From contig JAMHWD010000007.1 of NCBI GenBank assembly GCA_035911135.1, positions 1 to 39,645 of the forward strand: a DNA stretch of 39,645 nt, read 5' to 3'. Shown piece after piece: positions 17,636 to 24,347 of the stretch (within the stretch, counting starts at the first letter, position 1; every line of letters starts with the position of its first letter). Source of the DNA: JAMHWD01 sp035911135 (GTDB taxonomy: Bacteria > Pseudomonadota > Alphaproteobacteria > Micavibrionales > Micavibrionaceae). A program made the position numbers and the translations under genes. Under the pieces are notes generated by a model. It saw nothing but the letters and a program-made list of their open reading frames with translations. It did no database searches and was not told the origin of the DNA.

Positions 17636-18112
17636 TGGAAGGCCGAGGTCATACCGTGGTGAGCGCAGTTGTGTAGCCCATGTTTTGTTTTGCCGGGGGG
17701 GATACGGGGGAAGTGGTGTAGGGGTGTGACGCGCAAATAGCACAAGTCACTTGAATAGTGTGGAGGGTATGCTATGATATTGGAAGTCAATGGAGAATCC
17801 GCACCCGTGCTTTTGCAGTATAAGAAGCGAGGGGTATATTTGGGGGTAGATGCTATCTTCAAACTCGGAATATGCATTCAATAACAGTCACATATGGATT
17901 AAGTTAGTAGTCCGTAGGGGCCAATTTTCCACTTCACCGTCATTCGCGATTGTTCGTACGCACACACAAAAACCTAGTGCTTGCTCAGGTTTGTGGTCGC
18001 CTTATAATTCTTCATGTTCATGGTCATTCTCCTGCATCCTCCCATTTGGGGGGCATTTTTGGGGAATATCTGCCCCCCCATCATTCAACACATAAAAAAC
18101 GTGACTGTGCCA

Positions 18113-18128
18113 CGGCATTTCACTTGCA
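18113..18128 (+). promoter_or_regulatory. Candidate sigma-54 promoter of the flagellin gene
   Basis: CGGCATTTCACTTGCA has the invariant GG (18114-18115) and GC (18126-18127) separated by exactly ten bases, with GGCA and TTGC boxes close to the sigma-54 consensus TGGCAC-N5-TTGC. Sigma-54 control of flagellin genes is known in Caulobacter and Vibrio. It would give a leader of about 200 bases before the ATG at 18337. Confidence 0.5.
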
Positions 18129-18140
18129 TTTACGCGGAAC

Positions 18141-18184
18141 AAGGCCCGTCAGGAACATGGGCCTTGAACGCAGGAATATTCCTG
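18141..18184. promoter_or_regulatory. Hairpin and palindrome in the flagellin leader
   Basis: AAGGCCC (18141-18147) and GGGCCTT (18159-18165) form a perfect inverted repeat just after the predicted sigma-54 start. The perfect 14-base palindrome CAGGAATATTCCTG follows at 18171-18184. Either could stabilise the mRNA 5' end or bind a regulator. The roles are inferred. Confidence 0.4.
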
Positions 18185-18197
18185 CAAAAACAAAGAG

Positions 18198-18344
18198 ATG
18201 ACGATGAACACGACAGGACGACGTGTTTTAACATCGATATATTTTATGACAACTCCGGCAAAAGATGCCTATTGGAGCTGTTTGTTTGCGTCCTTTTTCC
18301 GGAAGCCAATGCGCGTAAAAACAGGAGGGATGATCAATGAGTGA
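18198..18344 (+). CDS. Possible 48-codon leader ORF overlapping the flagellin start
   Basis: A frame from ATG at 18198 encodes MTMNTTGRRVLTSIYFMTTP and continues to a stop at 18342-18344, eight bases into the flagellin gene. Its last codons contain the GGAGGG ribosome site of the flagellin. No similarity is recognised and no strong ribosome site precedes it, so it may be a chance frame. If translated, it would couple to or interfere with flagellin initiation. Confidence 0.2.
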   Translation: MTMNTTGRRVLTSIYFMTTPAKDAYWSCLFASFFRKPMRVKTGGMINE

Positions 18345-19674
18345 TCTTATCCTTCTGCCCAACGCCATGCGCACGAATCTGCTAGCGATCCAGCGTACGC
18401 AGAGCTTAATTGATCGCACCACATTGCGTTTGGCGACCGGCCTGAAGGTGACATCTGCGCTGGATAATCCGGACGCCTTTTTCGCGGCGGGAGAACTACG
18501 TAGCCGTGCAGAAGATTTAAGCAGGCTGCTTGATGGAATCGGACAAAATATCCACGCCATAGAAGAAGCCGATCACGGTGTGAAGGCCGAACTGAAAATT
18601 CTCGATCTGGCTGAAAGCTATTTGCTTGATATCGAGAAAAAATTCCTGAACGGTGAAATTGATCTGACCACAGGTCCGGCGGTGAACGAAACCTATGTCA
18701 CATTCAATGCCCCGGCTAATTTCACCCAATATGTCTCCGGACAAGACACTCCAGCGTCCGGTCCTGTGGTTGTCACAGGCAACAACCAGGTGGAATTCCT
18801 TGGTAATCTATGGAAACGTCTTGCATTCAATTATAACATTACGGCCAATACCTATCTGGAATTTGAATTCCGTTCAACGCAGATCCCCGAGATTGCGACC
18901 ATCGGATTTGATAACGACACCAATTTTGGTAACGACAACGACCGTTTTTGGATTTACGGCACCCAAACATCGGGCATTACCTATTCCGCACCCTTCCCAA
19001 CCTATGATTATACCGATATCGGAAATTGGGAGACGATCACTATTCCCGTGGGCACATTCTTTACGGGCAACTTTAACTACATCAATTTTGTCGCCGATGA
19101 TGATGTTGCGCCGATCGGAAATTCCGGCTACCGCAATATCACACTGCGCGAAGGGCCAGTCACAATTTACGACACACAGGCCGACACCGCCTCTATCGAA
19201 AAAGAATATTTGAAAATTCTCACTCAGCTGGATGATATCGCCCGCGATGCGCATTACCGCGGCATCAATCTTCTTAAATCCGAGAATATGACCAGCGTCT
19301 TCAACGCCGAATATACCAACAAGCTGGTTACCGAAGGATTGGACGCCACCTATCGCGGCCTGGGCCTCAATGTGGAAGGATTTAATTCCGTCGAAGATGT
19401 ACGGGAGAAAATTTCTGAAGTGCGCGAGGCTCGCAAAATTTTGCGCGGTTTCGGTCAAACGCTTTCGAATGATTTAAACATTCTGCTCATTCGCAACCAA
19501 TTCACACAAAGCAGCATTAATACATTCAAGGCCGGGGCCGACGATCTTACGGTCGCCGATATGAACGAAGAAGGCGGAAACCTTCTGGCGCTTCAAACAC
19601 GACAGCAATTGGGCATTACCAGCCTGTCTCTTGCCAGCCAGTCCCGCGCCCGTGTGATCGATGTGCTGACGTGA
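18337..19674 (+). CDS. Flagellin with a carbohydrate-binding-like central domain
   Basis: This is a 445-residue flagellin. The N-terminal D0/D1 helices span about residues 1-108: MRTNLLAIQRTQSLIDRTTL, then RLATGLKVTSALDNPDAFFA, where the conserved R-L-x-T/S-G-x-x-V-x-x-A-x-D-N-P motif is clear. The C-terminal D1/D0 helices span about 285-445 and end in SLASQSRARVIDVLT. The central part (about 145-272) is not a normal D2/D3 region. It is beta-rich and reads like secreted carbohydrate-binding-type sandwiches (EFLGNLWKRL, IATIGFDNDTNF, FWIYGTQ, TIPVGTFFTGNFNYINFVAD). AGGAGGG precedes the ATG. No flagellar genes are adjacent, and it lies inside the tRNA-Glu element. Sigma-54 control is likely. 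Confidence 0.88.
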   Translation: MSDLILLPNAMRTNLLAIQRTQSLIDRTTLRLATGLKVTSALDNPDAFFAAGELRSRAEDLSRLLDGIGQNIHAIEEADHGVKAELKILDLAESYLLDIEKKFLNGEIDLTTGPAVNETYVTFNAPANFTQYVSGQDTPASGPVVVTGNNQVEFLGNLWKRLAFNYNITANTYLEFEFRSTQIPEIATIGFDNDTNFGNDNDRFWIYGTQTSGITYSAPFPTYDYTDIGNWETITIPVGTFFTGNFNYINFVADDDVAPIGNSGYRNITLREGPVTIYDTQADTASIEKEYLKILTQLDDIARDAHYRGINLLKSENMTSVFNAEYTNKLVTEGLDATYRGLGLNVEGFNSVEDVREKISEVREARKILRGFGQTLSNDLNILLIRNQFTQSSINTFKAGADDLTVADMNEEGGNLLALQTRQQLGITSLSLASQSRARVIDVLT

Positions 19675-20010
19675 CAAATGCTATTTAGGACGTCTACCCC
19701 CTTCCTTAAACAATGCAGCGCCAGTCTGAATCCGATTTAGGAACCAGACTTCAGGGGCACAGTTAGAGGCGAAATCAATGACAGATATCTAATATTCCTT
19801 ATTATAATCAACATATTATTTATTGAGCGTGTATCCCGTAGGGACGCCAATTTTCCCGTCAAAATATAACTCAATTTTATAAGCCTTATCAGTGCACTGG
19901 TATGGTTTTGAAGTCTTGCCGATATTTCGCAGGAACAAATCCCTCCGGCCAGCCATTAGCTCCCCAACGTGACAAATTTCAAATTATTGAAAGCATAAGG
20001 AGCCATGACA
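19675..20010. other. Non-coding region carrying the right attachment site
   Basis: No gene is seen. The region is A+T rich around 19780-19820 and contains the partial tRNA-Glu 3' end at 19833-19852. The bases just before the PRC-barrel gene hold its AAGGAG ribosome site (19996-20001). I see no clear promoter or terminator. Confidence 0.5.
19833..19852 (+). repeat. attR: imperfect copy of the tRNA-Glu 3' end
   Basis: ATCCCGTAGGGACGCCAATT matches 14582-14602 with a single missing G. The distance to attL is about 5.25 kb and encloses the integrase, AlpA-like genes, broken RepA and the flagellin. The single deletion suggests an old site or a relict from an earlier insertion. Confidence 0.65.
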
Positions 20011-20874
20011 ATGAAAAAGACACTTTTGAGCGCAGCTTCCGTACTGGCGCTGCTCGCTTCGGGACCGGTTTATGCCGAAACGAAGATTGATGGAAACGAA
20101 GCCACGGGCGTTGAAAAACACCACAGCGATGCCATCGCCAAAGGCGAGGTTTATGACGCCGAGTCCCAGAAAAACTGGGAGAAAACAAAGCAGGCCGTAT
20201 CCGATGCCGCCGATGATGTATCAGATGCCGCCAGCGATGCTGCCGATGATATCCGCGCCGCCTTTGTCGATGATGATGGCAAGGCCGATGTTACTATGAT
20301 GACATTCCATCCGCGCAATACAGTTGCCGGCATGGTTGGCCAGACTGTCTATAACGGCAGCAATGAAAGCGTTGGCAAAATTCATGACATTATCTTTGAT
20401 ACCGATGGCAACGCCGCCATGGTTATCGTGGCCGATGGCGAGATTTTCGGCCTTGGCAAAAAAGTTGCCTTTGACTATTCAGTCATTGCCAACCGCAATG
20501 CCGATGGCGATGTAATCGCGCCCCTGACCGAAGCCATGATTGATCAGGCCACAGAGTTCAGCTATGACCGCAATGCCACAGGCGAAAAAGTTCGTGTCAT
20601 GCCGGCCAACGCTTACAGCGCCAACACATTGTTGGGCGGCCAGTTGGTGAATGCATCGGGTGATGTTGTTGCTGAAATTGACAATATCACGCTGAGAAAC
20701 GGCGCAGCGTCCCAGCTTATCGTCGGTTTCGACAAGGTCATGGGATTTGGCGGCAACAAGGCAGCCCTGAACTATAACGCGGCTGAATTGATCCATGATG
20801 GCAGCGAATATGACTTCCGCCTCAGTAACGCTCAGACAGCCCAGTTCGAAACCTTTAAAAAGGCAACCAACTAA
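20011..20874 (+). CDS. Exported PRC-barrel domain protein
   Basis: This is a 287-residue protein with a clear signal peptide (MKKTLLSAASVLALLASGPV, cleavage probably after VYA-E). Residues ~50-80 form an alanine/aspartate-rich amphipathic stretch (SDAADDVSDAASDAADDI). Two PRC-barrel units follow. The first is around 95-170 (GQTVYNGSNESVGKIHDIIF), and the second is around 190-260 (LLGGQLVNASGDVVAEIDNI). PRC-barrels are small beta-barrels used in RNA processing, photosynthetic reaction centres and, in exported alphaproteobacterial proteins, roles not yet defined. I choose the second ATG because AAGGAG is eight bases away, against two for 20005. Cotranscription with the CsbD-like gene is possible and suggests envelope stress. 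Confidence 0.85.
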   Translation: MKKTLLSAASVLALLASGPVYAETKIDGNEATGVEKHHSDAIAKGEVYDAESQKNWEKTKQAVSDAADDVSDAASDAADDIRAAFVDDDGKADVTMMTFHPRNTVAGMVGQTVYNGSNESVGKIHDIIFDTDGNAAMVIVADGEIFGLGKKVAFDYSVIANRNADGDVIAPLTEAMIDQATEFSYDRNATGEKVRVMPANAYSANTLLGGQLVNASGDVVAEIDNITLRNGAASQLIVGFDKVMGFGGNKAALNYNAAELIHDGSEYDFRLSNAQTAQFETFKKATN

Positions 20875-20885
20875 CAAAGCCCGGC

Positions 20886-20930
20886 GAGGCAGCGATATAA
20901 AGGACAAATTGGAATCCTTTTTGCTGCCTC
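20886..20930 (+). terminator. Long intergenic hairpin between the PRC-barrel and CsbD-like genes
   Basis: GAGGCAGC (20886-20893) pairs with GCTGCCTC (20923-20930), and inside it AAAGGA pairs with TCCTTT. The stem is strong, but the following bases (ATCTTATC) are not a T-run. It may be a weak terminator, an attenuator or an mRNA-processing hairpin that sets different levels for the two genes. Confidence 0.4.
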
Positions 20931-20977
20931 ATCTTATCAATCATTCTTAAAACCATAACTTGTTAAGGAGAAGTACC

Positions 20978-21181
20978 ATGAACACAGACACAATCGCCGG
21001 AAACTGGAAACAACTCACAGGTGAAATCCAGAAGCAATGGGGTAAACTGACAAACGACAACGTTGCCCAGATCAACGGCAGCCGCAAAAAACTGATCGGT
21101 AGCGTTCAGGAAACATATGGCATTGCCCGCGATGAAGCCGAGAAACAAGTTGCCGCCTGGGAAAAAGCTTTCAAGCAGTAA
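20978..21181 (+). CDS. CsbD-family stress protein
   Basis: This is a 67-residue CsbD-like protein: NTDTIAGNWKQLTGEIQKQW, then GKLTNDNVAQINGSRKKLIGSVQETYGIARDEAEKQVAAW. This is the usual CsbD/UPF0337 layout of a small, highly helical, stress-induced protein whose molecular function is unknown. The start at 20978 has AAGGAG eight bases upstream; an in-frame ATG at 20960 would add an unsupported extension. A hairpin terminator follows. Together with the exported PRC-barrel protein before it, it suggests a small general or envelope stress locus. Confidence 0.9.
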   Translation: MNTDTIAGNWKQLTGEIQKQWGKLTNDNVAQINGSRKKLIGSVQETYGIARDEAEKQVAAWEKAFKQ

Positions 21182-21209
21182 TCCCGGCTACCGGCCGCGC
21201 ATCCTACGA

Positions 21210-21248
21210 AACCCGCTCTTGCCGCGCTTGCGACAGGGCGGGTTTTTT
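21210..21248 (+). terminator. Rho-independent terminator after the CsbD-like gene
   Basis: AACCCGC (21210-21216) and GCGGGTT (21238-21244) form a stem followed by TTTTTT on the plus strand, 28 bases after the stop. Confidence 0.8.
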
Positions 21249-21300
21249 GATATGTTTCTAATATAAGTTTCTGTCCTTTCCCCTTGTTTTTAGCGCTGTC

Positions 21301-23061
21301 ATGGAAGCCCCTGCCGTATCGGAACATGATCTGAGCCAGATATTGGCTCACCTCCTGCTCTTCTTTGGAATTGCAGGCGTTGCCGTGCCGTTGCTACAGC
21401 GCATCAAAGTCTCGGCCGTTCTGGCCTATCTGGTTTGCGGCATTGCCTTTGGCCCGCATGGTCTGGCGATGTTCTCGCAGAGCATGCCATGGCTGCATAT
21501 GGTCACGATCACCGACACGCATTCCGTGCATATGCTGGGCGAGCTGGGGATTATCACCCTGATGTTCATGATCGGTCTGGAGATGTCTTTTGACCGCCTG
21601 AAGGAATTGCGGCGTCTGATATTCGGGCTGGGCACGCTGCAGATTGCCATTACGGGATTTATTATATTCCTGATCGCCAGCCAGTTTGAAAATTCAACCG
21701 GCGCGGCCGTTGTTATCGGCCTTGCCTTTGCGCTCTCTTCCACCGCGATCGTCATGAAACTGCTGGAGGAGCGCCATCTCACCAACAGACCCATCGGGAT
21801 TATCTGTTTTTCCATGCTGCTGATGCAGGATCTGGCCGTTATCCCTGTTCTGGTTCTTACCGCAACCCTTGGCAAAGGCGGCGGCGCCGAGCAGCTAATT
21901 ACAAGCCTGACTTATGCCTTTATTTTCGGGGCGCTTACCATTTCCCTGATTATCTTTACAGGGCGCAAGATTATCAAACCGCTGCTGCGATCCATCAGCT
22001 TTTCGCGCAGCGCGGAATGGCTGGCATCATTTTGCGTGTTTTTTGTGGTGGGCTGCGCGCTGACCACGCAAACGGCCGGCCTTTCCTTGGCCTTGGGCGC
22101 ATTTCTGGCCGGGCTTTTGATTGCCGAAACTGAATTTAAACATGAGGTAGAGATTATCATAGCCCCTTTGAAAGGCTTGCTGCTGGGGGTGTTTTTCCTC
22201 TCCGTCGGCATGATGATCAATCTGGAAGAAATCATGCGCCAACCGGCATTGCTGGCGCTCTCGGTGGTGGGTATCTTTACGATCAAGGCCGCTACGCTTT
22301 TTCCCTTATGCATGGCTTTTCGTATCCCGGCCCGAAAATCGGCCGAAGCCGCGCTTTACATGTCCCAACCCGGCGAATTTGCCCTGCTGGTGCTCGGCGT
22401 GGCCGCGGCCAGCAATCTTGTGCCGCCGGAGCATATCCAGTTTTTCCTGCTGGTAACGGCTGTTTCCATGATGGCGGCTCCCGTAACTTTCAGGGCCACG
22501 CCATTCTTTGCAAAACTGGCCGGACGCATCTTTGAAAAATCAGCCCCCATTCAGGATCAGGACGTGCCGCATATCGACCAGCGCCTTGTCCTGATTGCCG
22601 GTTTCGGGCGGATCGGGTCCTTGCTGGCGCGGACGCTGGAAGACCAGAAAATCCCTTATATCGCCTTTGATACCAATGCCGAGCGCGTCATGCGCCTGAA
22701 GAAAAAAGGATACCGCGTTATCTACGGCGATGCCCGCAAAATTGAGCTCTGGAAGCGCCTGCATAGCGATAATGTGGCCGCCGCCGTTATCGCCATTGAT
22801 GATTACGAGAAAGCCCAGGAAATACTGATGGCGCTGCATGCCATCTGGCCGCTGCTGCCGATTGTGATGCGCGCCAAGGATACGGTTGATATGAATGTTC
22901 TTTATGAAATGGGCGCAAAATTCGTTGTGGCCGAACCGCTGGAATCATCGCTGACCGTCGCGCGGTATTTGATGGAATCAATGGGGGAAAGCGCCGAAGA
23001 GGCCAAGAAAATCGCAGGCCGCATCCGCGATCAATTCACCATGCGCGAAGAACCGGCTTGA
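21301..23061 (+). CDS. CPA2-type K+/H+ antiporter, Kef/RosB-like with TrkA-N domain
   Basis: This is a 586-residue monovalent-cation:proton antiporter. About twelve membrane helices span residues 1-400, with typical CPA2 segments VLAYLVCGIAFGPHGLAMF, LGELGIITLMFMIGLEMSFD, AFALSSTAIVMKLLEE and LALGAFLAGLLIAETEFKH. After a linker, a TrkA-N/RCK domain (about 420-540) has an intact nucleotide motif, VLIAGFGRIGSLLARTLE, and an acidic end (YIAFDTNAERV). It differs from the CPA1 protein at 7115, whose motif is degenerate. The likely role is K+ efflux under electrophile or pH stress; no KefF/KefG partner is adjacent. A flavoprotein gene starts six bases later. Confidence 0.9.
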   Translation: MEAPAVSEHDLSQILAHLLLFFGIAGVAVPLLQRIKVSAVLAYLVCGIAFGPHGLAMFSQSMPWLHMVTITDTHSVHMLGELGIITLMFMIGLEMSFDRLKELRRLIFGLGTLQIAITGFIIFLIASQFENSTGAAVVIGLAFALSSTAIVMKLLEERHLTNRPIGIICFSMLLMQDLAVIPVLVLTATLGKGGGAEQLITSLTYAFIFGALTISLIIFTGRKIIKPLLRSISFSRSAEWLASFCVFFVVGCALTTQTAGLSLALGAFLAGLLIAETEFKHEVEIIIAPLKGLLLGVFFLSVGMMINLEEIMRQPALLALSVVGIFTIKAATLFPLCMAFRIPARKSAEAALYMSQPGEFALLVLGVAAASNLVPPEHIQFFLLVTAVSMMAAPVTFRATPFFAKLAGRIFEKSAPIQDQDVPHIDQRLVLIAGFGRIGSLLARTLEDQKIPYIAFDTNAERVMRLKKKGYRVIYGDARKIELWKRLHSDNVAAAVIAIDDYEKAQEILMALHAIWPLLPIVMRAKDTVDMNVLYEMGAKFVVAEPLESSLTVARYLMESMGESAEEAKKIAGRIRDQFTMREEPA

Positions 23062-23067
23062 ACAATC

Positions 23068-24255
23068 ATGGATACATCTGCATTCGACGTTATTATCATC
23101 GGCGCGGGCGCGGCCGGATTAATGTGCGCGATTGAGGCCGGGAAACGCGGGCGGCGCGTGATGATTGCCGATCACATGGATAAAATCGCTGAAAAAATCC
23201 GCATCTCCGGCGGCGGGCGCTGCAATTTCACCAATATCCACACCTCCCCGGCTAATTTTCTCTCGAACAATCCGCATTTCTGCAAATCGGCGCTCAAGCA
23301 ATACGGCGTGCAGGATTTCATCGCCCTCGTTAAAAAGCACCGGATCAAATATCACGAGAAAAAACTGGGGCAATTATTCTGCGACAACAGCGCGCAGGAT
23401 ATCATCGACATGCTGCTGGAGGAATGCGCGCGCGCCAACGTCACCATCCAGCGCCGCACGAAAATCCAGCATATTGAACCCAGCGAAAATGGCTTTTCTC
23501 TTGAAACGGATAAAGGGGATTTTACTTGCGCCTCGCTGGTGCTTGCCACAGGCGGGCTTTCGATCCCCAAAATCGGGGCCAGTAATTTCGGCTATGAATG
23601 GGCCAAGAAATTCGGGCATAGCATCATCCCGCCGCGCGCTGGCCTTGTGCCGTTGACATTTGACGGGGCGCTGCTGGAACGTTGCAAGAATTTCTCAGGC
23701 CTTAGCATCGAGGATGCCGCCATAAGCCATGGCAAAACGATCTTTCAGGAAGGGTTGCTGTTCACGCACCGGGGACTTAGCGGCCCTTCGATTTTGCAAA
23801 TTTCTTCCTATTGGCGGGAAGGCGATGATATCGCCATCAACCTTGCGCCCGGCGTTAAGATATCGGATTTCATCAAAGGCGAGAAACAAAGCAACCCCAA
23901 GCAGCATATCAATACCGCCATCGCCGCCATCCTGCCCAAACGCCTTGCCGATGCAATCTGCGAGGATCAGGGATGCGCCGGGCCGGTGGGCGGGTTATCC
24001 AATGCCCAGATCGAGAAATTATCCGCCGCCATCAATAACTGGCATGTGAAACCCTCTGGCAGTGAGGGCTATCGTACCGCCGAGGTTACCTTGGGCGGCG
24101 TGGATACGCGGGAAGTCTCTTCAAAAACCTTTGAATCGCAGAAACAAAAGGGCCTTTATTTTGTGGGCGAAGTTCTGGATGTCACCGGACACTTAGGCGG
24201 ATTTAATTTCCAATGGGCATGGTCATCGGGTTTTGCCGCCGGGCAAGCTGTTTGA
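23068..24255 (+). CDS. YhiN/HI0933-family flavoprotein
   Basis: This is a 395-residue NAD(P)/FAD-dependent oxidoreductase-like protein. The N-terminal dinucleotide-binding fold is DVIIIGAGAAGLMCAIEAGK. It is followed by KIRISGGGRCNFTN, the signature of the HI0933/YhiN group, and ends with a second FAD motif (KGLYFVGEVLDVTGHLGGFNFQWAWSSG, written here across key parts). The reaction is unknown for this group. It begins six bases after the Kef-type antiporter and is probably cotranscribed. Kef systems are often gated by flavoproteins such as KefF, but this family is different, so a link is only suggestive. Confidence 0.88.
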   Translation: MDTSAFDVIIIGAGAAGLMCAIEAGKRGRRVMIADHMDKIAEKIRISGGGRCNFTNIHTSPANFLSNNPHFCKSALKQYGVQDFIALVKKHRIKYHEKKLGQLFCDNSAQDIIDMLLEECARANVTIQRRTKIQHIEPSENGFSLETDKGDFTCASLVLATGGLSIPKIGASNFGYEWAKKFGHSIIPPRAGLVPLTFDGALLERCKNFSGLSIEDAAISHGKTIFQEGLLFTHRGLSGPSILQISSYWREGDDIAINLAPGVKISDFIKGEKQSNPKQHINTAIAAILPKRLADAICEDQGCAGPVGGLSNAQIEKLSAAINNWHVKPSGSEGYRTAEVTLGGVDTREVSSKTFESQKQKGLYFVGEVLDVTGHLGGFNFQWAWSSGFAAGQAV

Positions 24256-24260
24256 TTTTA

Positions 24261-24347
24261 GCGCCTGTTTAGTCTTCATCAGGCGCAAGGAGCGATGCGT
24301 ACAAATCGTACGTGAGCGACGCAGCAACGCAGTGCAGGCTAAACAGG
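24261..24347. repeat. Composite inverted repeat between the flavoprotein and rimO
   Basis: CCTGTTTAG (24264-24272) pairs with CTAAACAGG (24339-24347), enclosing a second repeat, GCGCCTG (24261-24267) with CAGGCGC (24280-24286), and a short GTAC-AAATC-GTAC. The right arm overlaps the rimO stop codon. As a bidirectional structure it may terminate both genes, although no T-run is present, or be a dispersed REP-like element. Confidence 0.45.

Larger units (their letters stand above)
17636..18197. other. Gene-poor stretch with G-rich repeats and an inverted repeat
   Basis: No convincing gene is seen. The first ~95 bases hold a possible out-of-frame tail of the broken ATPase. GGGGTATATTTGGGGGTAGA at 17831-17850 resembles the GGGGTATAAATTGGGGGTATA repeat beside the integrase. 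A third G-rich copy, GGGGGGCATTTTTGGGGAAT, begins at 18048, and TGGGGGGCA (18047-18055) pairs with TGCCCCCCA (18071-18079). A 36-codon frame from about 17774 (MILEVNGESAPVLLQYKKRG) has no support. These look like recombinase arm sites near the right side of the element core. Confidence 0.45.

Noticed and set aside
17774..17884. Small frame in the gene-poor part of the element
   Set aside because: It has no ribosome site or family resemblance, and it contains the G-rich repeat, which explains its sequence better.
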